DNA of 64,000 nt from Anderseniella sp963700735 (GCA_963700735.1 CAVOYR010000006.1:62001-126000); one strand, 5' to 3'. Shown: positions 1 to 8,571, numbered from the stretch's first letter. The notes: generated by a model not told the origin, from the sequence alone. Made by a program: numbers and translations.

Positions 1-756
1 CTGCGAGCCGACCAGCGCGATGTCGAGTGCCGCCGGGGCCACCGCCGTGATGACCGACACGCGGCGCGCGGTGCGGGCGATGATGCGGCTGGCCTCTGCG
101 TCGAGCGGCACCATCAGGTCGCGCTCGGCCAGCTTGATGCGGTCGGCGGGGTCCATGATGGCCTGGCCGTGCTGCTTCAGCTGCGCAAGGCCCCAGCGCA
201 TGTCGGGGCGGCCCGAGTAGATATCGCGCAGGTCGCCCAGCGTGGCATTGGCGGCGGTTGCGTCGTTGGCGGAAATTGCGCGTGCGGCGTCATCCTGGGT
301 GGTGCCCAGCTTGCGGATGCGCATCAGCCCCGCGATTTCGCGCACGATGATGGCGAGCGCTGCCAGCAGGACCAGCGCCAGGAAGGCGGTGCCGGCCCAC
401 CCAAGGATCTGGTTGCGGGCAAACAGGTCCTCGATCAGTTGCGTGGCGGTGAGACCGGCCCACATGGTTGCCAGCCCCAGTGCGCCCGACAGCAGGATGC
501 CGCCCCACCTGAAGCGTCTTGGCAGGGCGTGGGTGCGCGCTACAGCCGGTACCAGAGGCTGGTCGTCAGGCTCTTCGTCAAACTCGATTTCCGGCGCGGG
601 CAGGGCGCGCGGCCGGCGGGCAGACTTGCTGGTGGCGGGCCTAGGCTTTGCAGCCTGCGCGTCGCTGGCTGCCGCCTGCTTCTGCGGTACAGGTGCCGGG
701 GTATCGTCATCGGTCGAAAGGCGGAACGCCTTTGGCTTTCTGGACGCGTCGGTCAT
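1..756 (-). CDS. YcjF/TIGR01620-family membrane protein, C-terminus cut by window edge
   Basis: The frame opens with MTDASRKPKAF and runs 252 codons to the window edge without a stop, so the C-terminus is missing. Residues 1 to about 75 are polar and Ala/Pro/Asp-rich. Two hydrophobic segments follow (around LLSGALGLATMWAGLTAT and AGTAFLALVLLAALAIIV), then a helical region with the family-like patch SGRPDMRWGLAQLKQH. This matches the YcjF inner-membrane family, whose members are paired with YcjX. Its ATG overlaps the YcjX stop (ATGA), so the two are translationally coupled. The family's biochemical role is unknown; in enterobacteria the pair belongs to the phage-shock regulon. The identification rests on architecture and pairing. 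Confidence 0.85.
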   Translation of the reverse strand, partial: MTDASRKPKAFRLSTDDDTPAPVPQKQAAASDAQAAKPRPATSKSARRPRALPAPEIEFDEEPDDQPLVPAVARTHALPRRFRWGGILLSGALGLATMWAGLTATQLIEDLFARNQILGWAGTAFLALVLLAALAIIVREIAGLMRIRKLGTTQDDAARAISANDATAANATLGDLRDIYSGRPDMRWGLAQLKQHGQAIMDPADRIKLAERDLMVPLDAEASRIIARTARRVSVITAVAPAALDIALVGSQ

Positions 757-2270
757 GTGAGCCGGTCTCCGATCAGGAATTCGAGCGCCCGGTCCAGCCG
801 AATGTGCGGGAAGGTGGCAACCGCTGCGGCCGCGCCGGATGTGTTGATCTGGGGTGGGCGGAAGCGCACGAAGCGAAGCTCGCCCTCCATCGAGCCATCG
901 ACAGCGGAGGCTGCGTCCTTCGGCAGGTCGCCGGGGAACACGGCTGCCTCCGTCTTGCCGTCAAAGGTTTCGCCGGCGAGTTCTTCGCCCGCCATCGGAA
1001 TGCCGGCGATGCATTCCAGCGTTTCGCCGGCTTGCTTCACGGTCGCCTCGCGGGTGGCGCGGATAGCGGCAACGGCGGCGACGTCGATTCGGGCCCCGGC
1101 AAACTCGGCGCGCTTGCGGGCATCCTCGACGATCAGTCCAAGCACGTTTTCCAGCCTGTCGTGGCTGGTATGGTGCAGCAGGTCGGCCTTCGTCGCGGCA
1201 AACAGGATGCGGTCGGCGCGGCGGCCGAGCACGGCCGACGCCCACGAATTGGCGCCCTGGCGGAAACAGCCCAGCACGTCGGTCAGCGCGGTCTTGAGGT
1301 CCTTGACGGCCTCTGCTCCGGCGTTGAGCGCGCTGAGCGTGTCGACCAGCACGATCTGCCGGTCAAGGCGGGCAAAGTGGTTGTAGAAGAACGGCTCGAC
1401 CACGCGCGACACGTAGGCATCGTAGCGGCGTGCCATCATGGCTTGCAGCGAGCCGGACGGTGCGCTGGCACCCGGTTCAATCGCCAGCGGTGCGAAAGTC
1501 AGCAGCGGTGAACCTGCGAGGTCGCCCGGCATCAGGAACCGGCCCGGCGGCAAGGTGGACAGCGATACGTCGTCGGCCCGGCAGCTTGCGAGGTAGGCGG
1601 TGAACAAGGTGGCCGCCTTCTGCGCCTGCGCCTCGTCGGCGGGAGCGGCGGGATCGAGCGTGCGCAGATGCGCCAGCCAGTCGCGCGCAAGGCTCTTGCG
1701 CGGTTCGCGTTCGCTGGCGGCAAGCGTTGCCGCCGACCACTCGGCATAGGACTGGCTCATCAGCGGAAGGTCGAGCAGCCATTCGCCGGGATAATCGATG
1801 ATGTCGATGTGCAGTTTCGAGCCCTGGTTGCGCGTAATCAGCCCGTCCGCTTCATATTCGATGGTGAGGCGCAACTGCGACAGCCGCGACGTGCCCTCGG
1901 GCCAGCGCCGGTCCGGGCCGGTCAATGCCTCGACGTGGGCCTCGTAGGCAAAGCGCGGCACGTCGTCATCAGGCTGGGGTTCCAGGTAGACGCGGTTGAT
2001 TCTGCCGCGGGTCAGCGCAGTGAACAACGGCAGCTTGCCGCCGTGCAGCAGGGCGTGCACGAGCGCGGTGATGAACACGGTCTTGCCGGAGCGCGACAGC
2101 CCCGTGACGCCGATGCGCAAGGTGGGCGTGACGAGGCCTGTCGCAAAGTCGCGGATGCCGCCTGCGGCATTGCGCATCTCGTTCAAGACACCTGAAAGAA
2201 ACGAGCTCAGCGTTTGATCCCCCGATTGATATCTGGCCGGGTTGGAATATGGGGCGCGCGGTGCCTGCAA
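753..2270 (-). CDS. YcjX-family P-loop GTPase-like protein (DUF463)
   Basis: A 505-residue protein of normal family length. The Walker A motif GLSRSGKT lies at residues 57-64, and IDIIDYPGEWLLDL provides a Walker-B-like region. These features and the overall sequence identify the YcjX family of stress-associated nucleotide-binding proteins. It overlaps the downstream ycjF-like gene by four bases and lies 92 bases downstream of the SixA-like gene; that order is common in Hyphomicrobiales. The cellular role is not established; coupling to YcjF suggests membrane recruitment of the NTPase. The first Met was kept, although a Met near residue 32 would also preserve the P-loop. Confidence 0.9.
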   Translation of the reverse strand: MQAPRAPYSNPARYQSGDQTLSSFLSGVLNEMRNAAGGIRDFATGLVTPTLRIGVTGLSRSGKTVFITALVHALLHGGKLPLFTALTRGRINRVYLEPQPDDDVPRFAYEAHVEALTGPDRRWPEGTSRLSQLRLTIEYEADGLITRNQGSKLHIDIIDYPGEWLLDLPLMSQSYAEWSAATLAASEREPRKSLARDWLAHLRTLDPAAPADEAQAQKAATLFTAYLASCRADDVSLSTLPPGRFLMPGDLAGSPLLTFAPLAIEPGASAPSGSLQAMMARRYDAYVSRVVEPFFYNHFARLDRQIVLVDTLSALNAGAEAVKDLKTALTDVLGCFRQGANSWASAVLGRRADRILFAATKADLLHHTSHDRLENVLGLIVEDARKRAEFAGARIDVAAVAAIRATREATVKQAGETLECIAGIPMAGEELAGETFDGKTEAAVFPGDLPKDAASAVDGSMEGELRFVRFRPPQINTSGAAAAVATFPHIRLDRALEFLIGDRLT

Positions 2271-2362
2271 TCAAATGGCGTGCGCTGAAACTTGCCGGAA
2301 TGAGTCCGGATTATGCCACAAGAAGCTGAAAGCAATGGGGTTTCCGGCCTGGCTTCAGGCAT

Positions 2363-2881
2363 CTACATGATGTCGCGCGGGCGCCAGAAGCCGGTCAGCT
2401 TGCCCTTGCTGGATGGCAGGTCGGTCCATGAGTCCATGTCGTACTCGACACGCGACAGGCCGGCAGTGGGGTATTTCATCCGCATCTGGCCAAGCCCGGT
2501 CACGTCGCCGCCGTCACAAGTATGCAGCATGAAGCCCTGGATGGCGGGGTTGTGCGCGATGACGAGAAGGCGTTCGGCGTTGCCACCATGGCCCGCGATG
2601 GCGGCTTCAAGGTCTTCGCCTTCGCCGAAGGTGTAGAGGCTGTCGAGGTAGTTGACGGGCAGGTCATTGCCCAGCGCCTCGAAGGCCAGCCGGGCGGTCT
2701 CGCGCGAGCGGGTGGCAGTGGAGCAGATGCAGTGTTGGGGTTGCATGTCGAGGTCATGCATCAGCCGGCCCATGCGAGCCGCCGCCTTGATGCCGCGCTC
2801 GTTGAGGGGACGCTCATGGTCGTCGATGGTCAGGTCGTCCCAGTCGGACTTGGCGTGGCGCAGCACCAGGAGGGTTTTCAT
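2363..2881 (-). CDS. SixA-like histidine phosphatase
   Basis: A 172-residue histidine phosphatase superfamily protein. The signature RHAKSDW is at residues 8-14, with His9 the expected phospho-acceptor. Further conserved parts are ERPLNERG (about 24-31), STATRSRETA (about 55-64) and a second catalytic His in LVIAHNPAIQ. SixA proteins remove phosphate from phosphohistidine in histidine-phosphotransfer proteins; whether this one has such a target, or a small-molecule one, is not shown by sequence. It is the first gene of an apparent sixA-ycjX-ycjF run on the minus strand. Confidence 0.85.
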   Translation of the reverse strand: MKTLLVLRHAKSDWDDLTIDDHERPLNERGIKAAARMGRLMHDLDMQPQHCICSTATRSRETARLAFEALGNDLPVNYLDSLYTFGEGEDLEAAIAGHGGNAERLLVIAHNPAIQGFMLHTCDGGDVTGLGQMRMKYPTAGLSRVEYDMDSWTDLPSSKGKLTGFWRPRDIM

Positions 2882-2978
2882 GGGCGCGAGGTCAGCACAA
2901 GGTGGAGTGGGTCAGCAAGTGAAATCCGTACGCCATGGTTGAATGGTTCAGGCGTTTCCGCGGGATGCATTCTTGCCC

Positions 2979-3821
2979 TCATGACAGTGAGGCCCTGGCC
3001 GTCATGGCCAGTTCGCCACGATGGTTGCAGACCCACAGCTCAAGGCCGTTCTCCACCCGCCGCGCGTGCAGCGAGAACCCATGCACGTGGGTGAGCGGGC
3101 TGACGGCGCGGAACGAGAACTGCGCCAGCAGGCGCTCAGGCTCAAGCTCGCGCACGGCCTCCATCAGCATGGTGGCGGTCAGCGGGCCGTGGATGATCAG
3201 CCCGTCATAGCCTTCCTCGTTTCGGCAGAAGTCCACGTCATAGTGGATGCGGTGCGAGTTGAAGGTAAGCGCCGAATACCGGAACAACTGCACCGGGCCG
3301 CAGGCCATGGCGCGTGACCAGTCAGGTTCATGAGGCGGCATCTGCGGCGCAGGCGCGGCAGCACCGGGCTGCGGTGCCTCGCGATAGACGATCTGGTGCA
3401 CCTCGCGCATGTCGCCACCCATGTCACCGGTGAACTGGTGCGAGACGGCTACGAACACCAGCTTGCCGGAACGGCCCTGCTTTTCTTCCACTGACTCGAT
3501 AGTGGACAGCTTTTCAACCGTCTCCCCGATCTTCAGCGGCACCCGAATGCTGATGTCGCCTGAAGCCCACATCCGCCGGGGCAGGTCAACCGGCGGCAGG
3601 AATTCGCCCAGCGCCTGGTGGCCGTCGCGGCCGATGCCGGACAGTGGCGTGACTTCGTGAAAGTATGTCCAGTGCCAGCCCGGCGGCAGTGTGCTGCCCG
3701 CCGCGACGGGTGGCACGGCACAGTCGAGTGTGGCGGCAAGCTTGATCACCTGGTCCGGACCGATTGTGTCAGCCTGGGTGCGGCTGCGGCCAATCCAGCC
3801 GCTCAACGCCCCGGTGTTCAT
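2979..3821 (-). CDS. FAS1-like/MaoC two-hotdog acyl-CoA dehydratase (mesaconyl-CoA hydratase family)
   Basis: A 280-residue protein. The N-terminal half resembles the FAS1-like dehydratase domain (patches YFHEVTPLSGIGRDGH and LPRRMWASGDI). The C-terminal half contains the MaoC hydratase-type motif RIHYDVDFCRNEEGY followed by GLIIHGPL. This is the architecture of HTD2-type hydratases such as mesaconyl-C4-CoA or itaconyl-CoA hydratase, which add or remove water on acyl-CoA thioesters. Substrate cannot be told from sequence. Its ATG overlaps the metA stop by four bases, so it is probably co-translated with metA, though no pathway link to methionine synthesis is obvious. Confidence 0.8.
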   Translation of the reverse strand: MNTGALSGWIGRSRTQADTIGPDQVIKLAATLDCAVPPVAAGSTLPPGWHWTYFHEVTPLSGIGRDGHQALGEFLPPVDLPRRMWASGDISIRVPLKIGETVEKLSTIESVEEKQGRSGKLVFVAVSHQFTGDMGGDMREVHQIVYREAPQPGAAAPAPQMPPHEPDWSRAMACGPVQLFRYSALTFNSHRIHYDVDFCRNEEGYDGLIIHGPLTATMLMEAVRELEPERLLAQFSFRAVSPLTHVHGFSLHARRVENGLELWVCNHRGELAMTARASLS

Positions 3822-4735
3822 TTGCCGATGTCTTGCAGGTTATAGGGCGTGTGCTGGTACATCTCGTTGAGCCAGTTGCCGAACAGCAGGTGGGCATGGC
3901 TTCGCCAGCGGTTTTCGGGCGTGCGCGACGGATCGTTGCCGGGGAAATAGTTCGGCGGAATGTGGATCGGTTTGCCGGCCTTCATGTCGCGGTGATATTC
4001 CTCGGCCAGCGTGGTCGAGTCATACTCGATGTGGTTGAACATGTAGAGCGTGCGCCGGGTCGCGTCATTGACCAGGCACAGGCCGGCCTCATCGGACTCC
4101 ATCAGCACTTCAAGCCCGGCATTGGCCGGCAGGTCGGCCTTGTGGTTCTCGGTCCAGCGTGACACGGGGATCGAGAAATCGTCCGAAAAGCCGCGCAGGT
4201 ACGGCGAAGCCGGGTTCAGGTTGCGGTGCCGGTACACCCCGAAGCGTTTTTGCGGCAGCTCGTACTTGGGCACCCCGTGATAGTGATGCAGCGCGGCTTG
4301 TGCGCCCCAGCATACATGCACGGCTGAATGCACATGGCTGTCGCACCAGTCGAACACGTCGCGCAGTTCGGGCCAGTAGGTCACATCCTCGAATTCGAGC
4401 AGTTCAACCGGCGCGCCGGTCACGATGAAGCCGTCGAACTTCTCCTCGCGTACCTCGTCAAACGGGCGGTAGAAATTCAGCATGTGATCGGGCGAGGTCA
4501 GCTTCGAGGTGTGGTGGGTCATCTTGACCAGCGTCATCTCGACCTGCAGCGGCGTTGCCCCGCACAGCCGGGCGAACTGCGTCTCGGTGCGCTGCTTGTC
4601 GGGCATCAGGTTGAGCAGGCCGACGCGCAGCGGGCGGATGTCCTGGCGCACGGCCTCATCCTCGGCCATCACCATCACACCCTCGCGTTCAAGCTGGGCG
4701 CGTGCAGGCAGGTCGTTGGGAATCTTGATCGGCAT
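3818..4735 (-). CDS. metA: Homoserine O-acyltransferase (MetA type, acetyl-CoA-specific residue)
   Basis: Length 305 and full-length similarity identify MetA, which acylates L-homoserine at the start of methionine synthesis. The nucleophile is Cys142 in HVCWGAQ, and His235 and Glu237 in NHIEYD complete the active site. Position 111, which selects the acyl donor in this family, is Glu (GAPVELLEF), the acetyl-CoA type rather than the Gly of succinyl-CoA enzymes. The product is therefore predicted to be O-acetylhomoserine. It starts 27 bases after the P-loop ATPase gene, leaving no room for a SAM riboswitch directly upstream. Confidence 0.92.
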   Translation of the reverse strand: MPIKIPNDLPARAQLEREGVMVMAEDEAVRQDIRPLRVGLLNLMPDKQRTETQFARLCGATPLQVEMTLVKMTHHTSKLTSPDHMLNFYRPFDEVREEKFDGFIVTGAPVELLEFEDVTYWPELRDVFDWCDSHVHSAVHVCWGAQAALHHYHGVPKYELPQKRFGVYRHRNLNPASPYLRGFSDDFSIPVSRWTENHKADLPANAGLEVLMESDEAGLCLVNDATRRTLYMFNHIEYDSTTLAEEYHRDMKAGKPIHIPPNYFPGNDPSRTPENRWRSHAHLLFGNWLNEMYQHTPYNLQDIGK

Positions 4736-4762
4736 GGGAAACGGGCTCGCGGATGATTGGGA

Positions 4763-5626
4763 CTATTGCCGGGCGGCGATGGCGCGGCTCAGCAGGCCGA
4801 TGAAATCCTGCTCGTCGCGGATGGCGGGAATGTCGGCCATCTCGACGGTGTAGCCGTACCGGCGCGCAATGTCTTCGTACAAGGGAATGCGGTGGTGCAG
4901 CAGCTTCTCGAAGCCCCACACGATGAACTGGTCCGGGTCCACGTCATCATCATTGGCGATGCCGAACTGGTCCTTGAAGGCGGCCCAGGTCTTGTCGAGA
5001 AACTGCGGCTGGTAATACATCGGCTTCGGTGCTGCGCTGAACCGCTCGACCAGCGCTGCGGCGTGATCTTCGGTGCCGCGGATGTAGAGCATCAAGCTGT
5101 TGTCCGACAGCACCTTCAGCACCGGGTCACCATGATCGCCGAGGTTGACCACCTCGCACAGCGACCCGCCGGCATCGCAGATGAAGTGCTCATAGCCGTA
5201 GATCGAGCGGGCCTTGTCCATGAAATGCGGTACATCCAGCAGCGCCTGGATTTCGGCCTGGCGGTGCTGGGCCTGGCGGCGCTTGTACTCGGCAAACGGA
5301 ATGCCGCCCTTGTCCGGATTGCCGGGCTTGCCGAGATAGGTCGACAGCGGCGACAGGTTGTCGAAGCTGATGTTGGATGAGATGTAGATCGAGTCCGTGC
5401 GCAGCAGGGTGCGCAGGAAGGTGTTCTTCATCGCCTCGCGCTTGAAGTTGTCGACGATGTGTTCGCCCATGTAGCGGGTGCCGATGCGGTAATCGACGGA
5501 GTAGTGGAACCAGTCGTCATCGCGCAGCAGGTTTGCCAGCGTGGTCTTGCCGACGCCGGACATGCCCATGATGGTCACGGCCTTGTGGGGCCATGCCACA
5601 AGCTCATTCGCACTGGAAAACTTCAT
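4763..5626 (-). CDS. P-loop ATPase of unknown function upstream of metA
   Basis: A 287-residue soluble protein with a clear Walker A motif GMSGVGKTTL at residues 21-30. Other recognisable patches are DWFHYSVDYRIGTRYM, HFICDAGGSLCEVVN and the acidic run NDDDVDPDQFIVWGFEKLL. The fold looks like the nucleoside/shikimate-kinase type of P-loop protein, but I recognise no characterised family member. It lies 27 bases upstream of metA on the same strand and probably heads the ATPase-metA-dehydratase transcript. A nucleotide-dependent role is likely; the substrate is unknown. Confidence 0.65.
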   Translation of the reverse strand: MKFSSANELVAWPHKAVTIMGMSGVGKTTLANLLRDDDWFHYSVDYRIGTRYMGEHIVDNFKREAMKNTFLRTLLRTDSIYISSNISFDNLSPLSTYLGKPGNPDKGGIPFAEYKRRQAQHRQAEIQALLDVPHFMDKARSIYGYEHFICDAGGSLCEVVNLGDHGDPVLKVLSDNSLMLYIRGTEDHAAALVERFSAAPKPMYYQPQFLDKTWAAFKDQFGIANDDDVDPDQFIVWGFEKLLHHRIPLYEDIARRYGYTVEMADIPAIRDEQDFIGLLSRAIAARQ

Positions 5627-5693
5627 CTGGTGGCACTCGGGCAGCGGGGTGAAACGGTGGCGCCCTTGTTAGAGCAATTCAGGTTTGTATGGA

Positions 5694-5747
5694 ATCAGGA
5701 ATTGCCCAAAGAAACGGGCATCTCCTGATCCGGTTCTTCATTGAACC
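5694..5747. terminator. Paired hairpins downstream of the Slam gene
   Basis: Two inverted repeats fill the gap between the Slam gene and the P-loop ATPase gene. The larger pairs ATCAGGA (5694-5700) with TCCTGAT (5723-5729) and, inside it, TGCCC (5703-5707) with GGGCA (5716-5720). The smaller pairs GGTTC (5732-5736) with GAACC (5743-5747). Read on the minus strand they follow the Slam stop codon, so they could end or protect that transcript. There is no long U tract. They also lie about 70 bases upstream of the ATPase start, so a regulatory role there is possible. Confidence 0.45.
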
Positions 5748-5777
5748 CTGATTTGCTTCAGCGAAAAAACGCTGCGG

Positions 5778-7250
5778 TCAAAAGGCCCTTGTCAGGGTCA
5801 CGGCGAGGCCGTGGCTGTCGAACTCGCTGAGGTCGTCGTTGGACCAGTTCTTCGTGTAGGTGTATTCGAGCTGCGGGGCGAGGCCGTACAGCGAGAAGTC
5901 GCGCTTGGTCAGCACGGCGCGGGCATCGAGCCTCGTGTTCTCGCGCGGGGCCAACAGGAACGGATAATCCCCGTCGCTGACCGAGTAGCGCAGCTTTGCC
6001 TCGCCATAGACCGTCACGCCGAACGGCACTTCCTGGTAGATGCCAAGGCCACCCCAGCCGGCCCATGTCGAGGTGTGGTCATAGTCGGTCTTGTTGCGGT
6101 CGCCGCCGGCCATGGCATAGAGCACCTGGCTGGACGACATGGTCAGCGCCAGCCGGTTGGTCAGGCTGGTGGAGGAGCCGTCAGAGAAGTTGGCCACGTT
6201 GAACACGTTCCAGCGGTGGGACAGGCGGGTTTCCAGGTTGAGGGCGTTGGTCAGCAAGTGACGGATGGTGACTTGCGGGCCGAACGACCAGGCGGTCTCG
6301 TTGGCATAGGGAAAGCCGCCGGAGCCGTTGGTCTTGTAGAACGATTCCGAGAAAGACATGCCGATGCCGATGGAGCCGCGCGCGTGGTTGCGACGCAACT
6401 CGACGTTCTGGTTCAGCGCGATCTTGTCGAACAGGTCGCCTTCGTACTGTTCGAAATAGGTGCCGGTGGCGACGATTGCCTGCAGCTTGTTGCCGAGCTC
6501 GAAGACGTAGGCCGCGTTGGCGCCGCCCTTGATGCCGATGCCGGACTTCTTGCGCGACAGCTCGCCGATGGTGCCGGTGAGGCCAAACAACGAGTGATAC
6601 TCAAGTGCGGTGCCGTTGTTGAAATTGGTGCTCGGGGCCAGCGACAACCATGCGTTGAACGACCACGGACGGCTGGCATCTATCGCTGCAATAAAGTCGC
6701 CGAAATTGCGGGCAAGCTCGGGCGTGGGCGCTGCGCCCTTGAGCAGTTCAAGGTGGTGCTTTGCCCCCTCGGTCTGGTCCAGCGCGTGCAACGTGGCGGC
6801 CAGTTCCAGCCGCACCATGGTCAGGTTGGGGTCGTTGGCCAGTACGGTGCGATAGATCTCGGCGGCGTGCTCCAGGTTGCCGCGCGCGCGCTCGATCATG
6901 CCGGTGATGAACAGGTTGCGGTTCTGGGCGAACTCGCCGTCAAAGGGCGCGGCGCGCAACAGTTGCTCGGCGGCATCGGGCTGGTTGTCGCGGATCAGCG
7001 CGACGAGAATTTTCAGGCGCTTGCCGGCGGGCAGGCGCGCAAACTCGGTACGGGTGGCGGCGGGCACGTCCAGGCGTGCTGCGGCTGATGCTGTCGAGCG
7101 GGTTTCGGCGTTCTGCGTTGTCTGCGCAGGTGAAGCTGCCAGCGCAGGTGCGCCGCCTGCGGTGATGGACAACAGGGCCATGGACACGCGAAAAGCGCGC
7201 CGGGTGGCGCGCCTTGCAATATTGCTAGATGGCAATGCCGTGGTCGACAT
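5778..7250 (-). CDS. Slam-like outer-membrane lipoprotein translocon (DUF560)
   Basis: A 490-residue protein. A basic-then-hydrophobic N-terminus ending in GGAPALAAS (about residues 32-40) looks like a signal peptide. A TPR-type region follows, for example NLEHAAEIYRTVLANDPN and MVRLELAATLHALDQ. The C-terminal half, from about residue 190, has alternating aromatic/hydrophobic strands and ends in a terminal Phe (VTLTRAF), as expected of an outer-membrane barrel. Periplasmic TPR plus C-terminal barrel is the surface lipoprotein assembly modulator (Slam) architecture. Start choice is supported by AAGGA about six bases upstream. The gene begins 11 bases after a TbpB-like lipoprotein gene, the expected cargo. 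Confidence 0.85.
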   Translation of the reverse strand: MSTTALPSSNIARRATRRAFRVSMALLSITAGGAPALAASPAQTTQNAETRSTASAAARLDVPAATRTEFARLPAGKRLKILVALIRDNQPDAAEQLLRAAPFDGEFAQNRNLFITGMIERARGNLEHAAEIYRTVLANDPNLTMVRLELAATLHALDQTEGAKHHLELLKGAAPTPELARNFGDFIAAIDASRPWSFNAWLSLAPSTNFNNGTALEYHSLFGLTGTIGELSRKKSGIGIKGGANAAYVFELGNKLQAIVATGTYFEQYEGDLFDKIALNQNVELRRNHARGSIGIGMSFSESFYKTNGSGGFPYANETAWSFGPQVTIRHLLTNALNLETRLSHRWNVFNVANFSDGSSTSLTNRLALTMSSSQVLYAMAGGDRNKTDYDHTSTWAGWGGLGIYQEVPFGVTVYGEAKLRYSVSDGDYPFLLAPRENTRLDARAVLTKRDFSLYGLAPQLEYTYTKNWSNDDLSEFDSHGLAVTLTRAF

Positions 7251-7261
7251 TTGCGTCCTTT

Positions 7262-8446
7262 TTACTGGCCGTGGAACACGCCCTGGATGTCGATGGTGCC
7301 GCGGCCGTCGTCGTTGATACCGGTGTCGCCGCCGGTCGGGGTCGGCAGCACGCCGTAGGTGGCAAATACGCCGGTGACCTGCTCGGCGTTGGTGCCGTAG
7401 AATCCGGCCTGAAGGGCGCGGTCGCCGTTGACGAAGCGGTTGTTGTCGATGGTGGTGCCGGCGGCCGAGTGGTTCACCGTTGCGTCGTTGGTGACGATAT
7501 TGGAGGTGCCGGTGACGCGGTTACCGGTGATGCTGCCGCTCAGTTCGATCGTCGCCGTGTGGAAGCCCTTGATGTCTCCAGGATCGGCAGGCGTTGCCGT
7601 GCCATCATTGACTACGCCCGCGGGCACAGTGCCGACATCGACCTGGATCAGCTTGCCGTCTTCGAACTTTTCCCAGTAGTTCGGCGTCAAGGTGCCGTTG
7701 AAGGTGCCGGTGCCGAAGTGCGCCGTGACGTTTGCATCACCATTGAAACGCCATTGGCCATCACCCGAGCTATAGGTCGAGGCTTCGCCCCAGCCCTCAG
7801 CCGCCGCGATGCCGGCGTAGGACCCGTTATAGTTGATGGTCGTATTGCCTGCCGTCAGCGCGTCTGTTTCAGCGCTGTCGGTGCCGCCCTGGCCGCCGAA
7901 GAACCAGGCATCCTGGCCCTTGGTCACATCGCGGAAGTGGGCGGCGTAGTTGCCGTCGCCATTGCCGTCGGTGAAGTTCCAGACCTGCAGTTCGGTGTCG
8001 CTGTTTGCCGTGATGCGGCGGTATTCCACGTAGTTGGTGTCGTCAAACTGGTAGGCGGGGAAACCTGCCGGTGCGGTGGCCGCACCCGTCTGTGTCAGGT
8101 ACTTCGCCAAGACAGTGGTACCGGTGAATCCCATCGGCACGCCCGGGTCAACCGAGACCTGGGCAGAATTACCTGTGGCCGTCACCACCAGTTGCGCCCT
8201 GCCTGCGCCATCGATCGACCGCGCGCCGCCGGCATAGGCGAGTGCCGTGTCGCCACCATTGAGCGTGACTCCGTTACCCTCGCCGGTGCCATCGGTGTCG
8301 CCGGAGATCCCATCGCCACCGGTGTCGGTGCCATTGCCGCCGCCGGGGGTGGAGCTTTGGGTGAAGGCTGTATCAAAACCGGATGCGCAGCCGGACAGGG
8401 CTGTGCCGGCCAGAGCCAGAAGTAGAACCAGGGAATTGGTACGCAT
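7262..8446 (-). CDS. TbpB-like surface lipoprotein, predicted Slam substrate
   Basis: The chosen start (MRTNSLVLLL) gives a lipoprotein signal peptide with lipobox LSGC, so Cys19 would be lipidated. GAGG lies upstream of this ATG; an in-frame Met 13 codons earlier would spoil the signal. After the Cys comes a Gly/Thr/Asp-rich linker of about 45 residues, then a beta-rich domain. The C-terminal part contains GFYGTNAEQVTGVFATYG, which resembles the repeat of the TbpB/HpuA-like beta-barrel family. The adjacent Slam gene supports export to the cell surface. The ligand is unknown; the family includes transferrin-, haemoglobin- and complement-binding proteins of host-associated bacteria. Confidence 0.8.
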   Translation of the reverse strand: MRTNSLVLLLALAGTALSGCASGFDTAFTQSSTPGGGNGTDTGGDGISGDTDGTGEGNGVTLNGGDTALAYAGGARSIDGAGRAQLVVTATGNSAQVSVDPGVPMGFTGTTVLAKYLTQTGAATAPAGFPAYQFDDTNYVEYRRITANSDTELQVWNFTDGNGDGNYAAHFRDVTKGQDAWFFGGQGGTDSAETDALTAGNTTINYNGSYAGIAAAEGWGEASTYSSGDGQWRFNGDANVTAHFGTGTFNGTLTPNYWEKFEDGKLIQVDVGTVPAGVVNDGTATPADPGDIKGFHTATIELSGSITGNRVTGTSNIVTNDATVNHSAAGTTIDNNRFVNGDRALQAGFYGTNAEQVTGVFATYGVLPTPTGGDTGINDDGRGTIDIQGVFHGQ

Positions 8447-8526
8447 CGTTACTGCCTCGCAACACGAACTGTGAATTGAGGGCATACTGGCGCAACGTGG
8501 TTAACATTCCTCTAAGCGTTCACCGG

Positions 8527-8542
8527 TTGTTATCCTTAACAA
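8527..8542. promoter_or_regulatory. Candidate operator: perfect inverted repeat upstream of the lipoprotein-Slam pair
   Basis: TTGTTA-N4-TAACAA is a perfect 6+6 inverted repeat, about 80 bases upstream of the lipoprotein start, in the gap after moxR. Its location fits a repressor or activator site for the lipoprotein-Slam transcript. It does not match the Fur-box consensus as I know it. The regulator is unknown. Confidence 0.4.
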
Positions 8543-8571
8543 AACGTTACGGAATCCGGGCGTTAAAGGTG

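Noticed and set aside
4736..4762. A SAM riboswitch for metA
   Set aside because: Only 27 bases separate metA from the upstream gene, too few for any known SAM aptamer.
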